Of a stretch of 64,000 bases of DNA, positions 59,301-64,000 are shown in pieces. Position numbers and translations under genes: made by a program. This DNA is from Aphidius gifuensis (lineage: Eukaryota > Arthropoda > Insecta > Hymenoptera > Braconidae). The stretch spans positions 2,108,001 through 2,172,000 of the forward strand of contig NC_057788.1 in NCBI RefSeq assembly GCF_014905175.1, in the 5' to 3' direction. The notes under the pieces were generated by a model. That model searched no databases and was not told where the DNA came from. It saw only the letters and a program-made list of their open reading frames with translations. Positions within the stretch are counted from its first letter, which is position 1. Each line of letters begins with the position of its first letter.

Positions 59301-62300
59301 TTTTTTGGTTTATATTGTTATCGTTGTAATAGTAAAAATGTTAGATTAATTGCAATGAATAATTTATTACCATCTGCTGTTAAATTACATCAAAAATATG
59401 ATTTAAAAGGTTCAACATATAAAAGAAAAGTAAGCATATAAAAAAAAAATATGCAATTTAATTTAAAACAATCAACTAGCTATAATAATACTCAATAATT
59501 TTTTTTGTTATTTTTAAGGCAAGTAAAAGTGAACGTTCTAAAAGATCACCAACTTATAAAGATCTTGATTTTATGGAACATCATCCAGAAGGTATTTTAC
59601 TTGAAGCTGATACATATGGTGCACTTGTTAAAACAATACAAAGGGATTGTCGTGTACTTGAAAGTTTTAAAATAATGGATTATTCATTACTTGTTGGTAT
59701 TCATAATCTTGATCAAGCTGCACGTGAAAAATCAGTAATTATTTTTTATCAATAAAAACAAAAATTAATTATTCAAATTATAATACTTTATAAATTAAAA
59801 TAATTTATTTTAATTTTAAAGGAAGAAAGATTATCAATAACAGCTGAAGATGAAGCAGGTGAAGCTGGTTATGAAAGTGGTAGTTTTATACAAGTTGAAC
59901 GTGATAAAGAACGTGATGAAAGAATTGGTGCTGCTGCACTTAATCGTTCACGTAGTATTAATCGACAAAGATTAGTTGCTCACAGTACTGCTATGGAAAG
60001 TATACAAGCTGAAAGTGAACCAATTGACGAAGAAGATGACGTACCGTGAGTATTTAATACCTAATTATTATTTATAATATCATGTCATCGTAAAAAAAAT
60101 AAATAAAGAGCTTATCTATGATTTCATCTTTGATCAAAGTATTTTTATTTTATTATTTATTCACAGGAACATTTGTCATTATATCATCAAGTTTATATTT
60201 TTGTTTTTTATTTTTTCATTTTTATTATTTTTTTATTTTCCCAGCAGTCCCGGTGGTATTCCAGCAAGGAATGCACGTGGTGAGCGTCTTCTTCTTTTTG
60301 TTGGTATCATTGATATTCTACAGAGTTATAGATTCAAAAAAAAATTAGAACACACATTAAAATCAATGATACACGATGGGGTAATTAAATTTAAATTATA
60401 CTTTTTTTTTGTTTAAATTAATGATTTAATAATAATTTATTTATTTATAAATTTTTAAGGACACTGTGTCAGTTCATCGTCCTGGTTTTTACGCTCAACG
60501 CTTCCAGGATTTTATGGCTAAAACTGTATTCAAGAAAATTCCATCACGTAAGTACAATCCGAATCAGACACTTCTAACGAATCTGACTTCGATGCTAGCA
60601 ATCAATAAGGTACATTCCTAATTATCAAATTGATAAAATAAAAAACAAAAGAAAAGGGTTATTTAACAAAATAAATAAATACTAATCATTCGGTAATAAT
60701 TAATTGAAAAGTAAAAAAAAATTCAGTCGTCCATTATTTTTCTTTTAATTAAAAAAATATTTAGCAGTTTTTTTTTTTTTTAAATTATCAGGGTAGCTAA
60801 TACGCGTTAAAAATAAATCAAAAAAATTACGATAATTTTTTCTAGTTCATATGAACTATAATGTGGAGTAAAAAATTTTATGCAAATAAAATAATTGTTT
60901 ATAAATAATTAATACAGCTCATAGCTAAATAATAATTATAATTACGTAAAAAAAAAAAAATTCCAAATGGTGATGAATTCCATGATAATGCGTATTATAT
61001 TTTTGCTCAAAATTAATAAAAAAACTAATTATTATATTATTTAAATAACTATCTAAATTATTGAGGAAAATATCGAGGATTATGATATTTTTTTTTGGTA
61101 AAAATAATTCAGTGATAAATTGTTTTTTTTACGGTTAAAATTTGCTATTTTTTTTTTTGTTTAAAATATATTTTTTATTAACAATTTGTTTTTTTTTTTA
61201 CGCACATGAACAATTAATAAATTGTCATATTTGTTTATTTATATTTTTTATATATTTTTTTCTTCTAATTCCAAGCACAAACAAGTAGTTTTATTATTAT
61301 TTTTTGGTTAAAAAAATTTAACAAGATTAAATGCAATTTGGTGCAGTCGATTGGTGTCCACATATAGATAACTTTAATGGCCGCAAATCGACCTCCATTT
61401 GGCAAATACAGTATTAAAATTTAAAAAATACAAAAAAAGTATTTAAAAAAAAAATAAAATTAATATTGTAGATTTTATTGATTATCAATTTTCATGAATA
61501 AATAAATGTGTCAATAATAATTATTTGCCACGGGTTATTTTATTCGAAATATATTTTTTTTTCGATTAGATACGTTAATCACGCGATGGCAATTGGGGCT
61601 TCCGCGTTCATTAAGTACTATTTAAATTTACATGAATTTTATCATTAACAATAATAGTAATAAATAATTAATAAATAATAACAATAAAAAACAACATATT
61701 TAAAACGGCTAAAATATTATAAATAAGAAAACATGTTAAAAAATGATATTTCTTTAATTTTTTTTTCTTTTTTTGTCTAACGGGGCAAATTAAACAAATT
61801 AATAACAATTAATAATAATAATATTAATAATTTTCATTGTAAAAAATCAGTTATTTAACGTGGACACCAATGTAAATACTTATTATATTTTAAAATAAAC
61901 ACTTTCGCTATTTACAAATTCATTTCATTTATCTTTACCCAGTATTTATAACTTATCACAATTATCCTTCCATTATAATGACCTTGAAATTATTTAATAA
62001 ATTTTTTTTTCCACTTTTTATTATTCTACAATTATTTTTATATATATTTTTTAATTTTATTTTAAATTATTTACTTGAAATATTAAATTGAACCAAATAA
62101 AACTCAGGCATGCTTTGTAATAATAATAATTAAAAAATAAAAAAAAATCTTTTAAAGATTAAAAATAAAACAGAAGAAAAAAGCTGAAATTAAATTTTCG
62201 ATTTTTAGATTTATTTAGACAAAGAACCTGACCGGGAAAAAGCAAAAAAATATTTATTTTTTAAGCTAAAAATTATTTAATAAATTTTTTTCAAATACAT

Positions 62301-63579
62301 GATAAATGTTATCAACGGTTGCTATTTGAAGTTAGATCGTTTGATATTAATATAATGAGTGTTTGGGTATTTATTTGATAAAAAAAAATATTTAGATAAA
62401 TATATATTTTATTATTGATGTTTCTGTGTCCGTACATTATCCGTGTCAACCCTTGAACCTGAACTGAATATCAACAATTTGAATAAATAAATCATTGCGA
62501 ATATTCAAATACAAAGTGGATCTGCCTGAGATTAAAGGAAATCATCGCAAATTCCGTAACCTCGTCACCAGCTACATAGGTAAACTCTATCTGTCTCTCA
62601 TTCTCTTGGGCTTTGTGTTTATAATTTTTTTTTACTGCATATTATTTAAAATTTATTTTTCATTTTTTTATATCGTTAATCATGCATTTTATCGCACACG
62701 CTTTATTTTATCATACTCTGCATGTTTTTATTTTCATCATGTCATTTAAATTTTCTTTGTAAATAATTTTTTTTTTAATTCAATTTTCAATCACCTCGAT
62801 TTTTCTGATGGAATGAATTTTATTTGGCTGAAATTTTTTATTAAATTAAGAGTGAATTTAATCAATTGAGAATGTTGTTGTATTTTTATTTTTATTTTTT
62901 TAATTGCATGTTTGCATCTGAATGATCTTTCTGAATTATTTAAATCGATCAATTAACTCCAGTAGGTCCAATAGAAATATTTCTATCTAATTTTTGTAGG
63001 TAAATAAATTAAAATTTTGTTTTTTTACTTAATAGAAAAAAAAGTCTAGATACTCCCAGCGAAACTCCAAAGTTATTTTTAAAATTATTTTAATTAGAAT
63101 TTAAGATGATGAAATTTAATCAATAAAATATTATTTGTTAATTAATTCTAAGTGCGATGATTGATAGAAAAAATACACTCGATCAAAACGAAGTTTAATT
63201 TTATTATTTCGTTTTAACGATTGCTTTTGATGTTGTTAATTTAACCCTTAAATTAATTACAGGATTTTTTAAAATAGTTTTAAAAAAGATACAAAATTTT
63301 ACACAAAGTTATTGACCAAAAGAAAACATTGGAAAATTACTTTCTTGTTATTTTTTTTCGTTGAACAAAATATTAATCAATACATGGATATTAATTAAAA
63401 ATAATTTACTGCAAGACTTGACATAATTGTCAATTATCTAATTAGTATTATAATTTAAAAAATTAATAAAAATAAAAAACATTAATTAATTTGTGTTTCA
63501 GCTCTCAAACATTCCCCATCAAAACGAAAAAGTATATCAAGACCATTGAGGCCTCTCGAGGGTGACTTTGATTCAACTG
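56338..63579 (+). CDS. PIP5K: type I phosphatidylinositol 4-phosphate 5-kinase (continues past window)
   Basis: Exons 56338-56440, 57345-57379, 58155-58283, 58774-59022, 59112-59429, 59519-59734, 59822-60045, 60245-60380, 60460-60547, 63502-63579; the gene continues past the window. It makes PI(4,5)P2 at the plasma membrane. Kinase core: QLGIQHAVGGL; NPGASGSIFYLTEDDEFIIKT, which includes the ATP-binding Lys; KYDLKGSTYKRKASKSERSK in two exons, the conserved DLKGS catalytic-loop-like motif; IMDYSLLVGIHNLD, with the metal-binding region; then GGIPARNARGERLLLF and IIDILQSYRFKKKLEH. VHRPGFYAQRFQDFM leads to KHSPSKRK. A variable acidic insert (exon 7, SITAEDEAGEAGYESG) sits where the family varies most. 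The last intron is nearly 3 kb. At least one alternative first exon and possible alternative internal exons are noted separately. Confidence 0.93.
57870..57944 (+). other. candidate alternative first coding exon of PIP5K
   Basis: An ATG opens a 25-codon acidic/serine-rich peptide (MSVKTGSSNDDYDDDD and on) that ends precisely at a donor (AGCAGTGTAAAC). It ends in phase 0, the same phase as exon 2 at 57379, so it could join exon 3 (58155) directly. Composition is clearly richer than the surrounding intron. Confidence 0.45.
60548..60609 (+). other. candidate alternative 3' extension of PIP5K exon 9
   Basis: Beyond the canonical donor (CACGTAAGT at 60545-60553) the frame stays open with ordinary codon composition (RKYNPNQTLLTNLTSMLAINK) to a second donor (AAGGTACAT). 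Read-through to 60609 would end in phase 0, out of step with the next exon at 63502 (phase 1). That form would end soon after the junction or in the following intron, giving a different C-terminus. Confidence 0.35.
60610..63501. other. large last intron of PIP5K within the window
   Basis: Mostly A/T runs. It holds a candidate cassette exon at 62518-62580, annotated separately, and a richer patch at about 61340-61400 and 61555-61615 (TTGGTGCAGTCGATTGGTGTCC; ACGCGATGGCAATTGGGGC) with no coding frame recognised. Confidence 0.4.
62518..62580 (+). other. candidate cassette exon in PIP5K (63 bases)
   Basis: A GC-richer stretch encoding DLPEIKGNHRKFRNLVTSYI between a weak acceptor (TACAAAG) and a good donor (ATAGGTAAAC). 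Read as 63 bases it enters and leaves in phase 1, the phase of the flanking exons at 60547 and 63502, so inclusion would keep the frame. The weak polypyrimidine tract fits regulated inclusion but also weakens the call. Confidence 0.35.
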
Positions 63580-64000
63580 GTATGTCAATTAATTCAGATT
63601 AATATATTATCAAAAAAAAAAAAAATCCTCCCTTATTATTATCCTCTTTCCTCCCAAAATAAAAAACAAAAAAAAATCCAATTTAAACGTTAAAGAATAT
63701 AAAAAATAAAAAGCAAAACAAATAATATTTTTTTCACATTTTCATCTCATTAAAAAGCAAATCACGCTCAAGATGTAAAATAAATGCAATGCGAATATAT
63801 TATTATAATTACTGAGCACAAAAATAAATTGCACGTTATTTTAAATAAAAAACAAATCAATAAAAATAGTTTTTTAAAAAAAGAATCCCTAAATAAAAAT
63901 AATATTATTTTTATTTATTGGGATAAATAATATATAGTATATATAATATAAATATATAAATCAATTTTTTATAATTGGTATTGTATGGTGGTTTAGTGGT
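63580..64000. other. PIP5K intron at the right edge
   Basis: No further exon visible. The final bases (TGGTTTAGTGG, up to 64000) match an RNA polymerase III A-box and the 5' end of a tRNA, but the window ends there. Confidence 0.35.

Noticed and set aside
1..64000. CRISPR array, bacterial operon or integrated phage
   Set aside because: No spaced direct repeats of the right kind and no bacterial gene signals; the window is spliced eukaryotic DNA throughout.

Overview
The window is a stretch of very AT-rich animal nuclear DNA: short coding exons, canonical GT-AG introns, long A/T runs, and intergenic DNA that is almost pure A/T. The gene content is that of an insect: an odorant receptor, insect-type PIP5K and NACA genes, SLC22-type carriers, and a 4-TM family of the DUF4728/LAPTM-like type. 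The extreme AT bias together with this content would suit a parasitoid wasp (Braconidae, perhaps Aphidiinae). That is inference from composition and gene content only.

Layout, left to right. 1-1076 (-): 5' part of a GRWD1-type WD40 ribosome-assembly chaperone, cut by the window edge. 1712-2645 (-): a complete secreted trypsin-like protease. 3951-31735 (+): a tandem array of ten intact paralogues of a small four-helix membrane protein, all with the same five-exon structure and intron phases, plus two broken copies (about 14.2 kb and 27.3 kb). A sema-domain-only secreted protein (24097-26404, -) is embedded in the array. 32316-33834 (-): an odorant receptor. 34.5-36.4 kb: non-autonomous DNA transposons, including one nested in another. 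37385-39503 (-): a single-Tudor-domain protein. 40790-42225 (+): NACA, with three near-identical box C/D snoRNA-like sequences in successive introns. 42800-45854 (+): an ankyrin-repeat protein fused to a GH20-like (hexosaminidase-fold) domain whose catalytic Asp-Glu pair is missing. 46170-46916 (-): a FAM177 protein. 47788-55217 (+): three tandem SLC22/organic-cation-transporter-like genes. 56338 to beyond 63579 (+): type I PIP5K, continuing past the right edge.

Conserved single-copy genes with housekeeping or signalling roles (GRWD1, NACA, FAM177, PIP5K, the Tudor and ANK-GH20 genes) flank two fast-evolving tandem families (the 4-TM array and the SLC22 trio). Exon coordinates below were built by hand from reading frames and splice signals. 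For every complete model the exon lengths sum to a multiple of three and the phases agree, but no transcript evidence was available.

The most notable items are: the 4-TM expansion; the sema-only secreted protein; the ankyrin/pseudo-GH20 fusion; the NACA intron-snoRNA-exon duplication that creates a second possible last exon; patchy gene conversion in the SLC22 trio; an unassigned coding-like block at about 10.0-10.3 kb; and the nested terminal-inverted-repeat elements.
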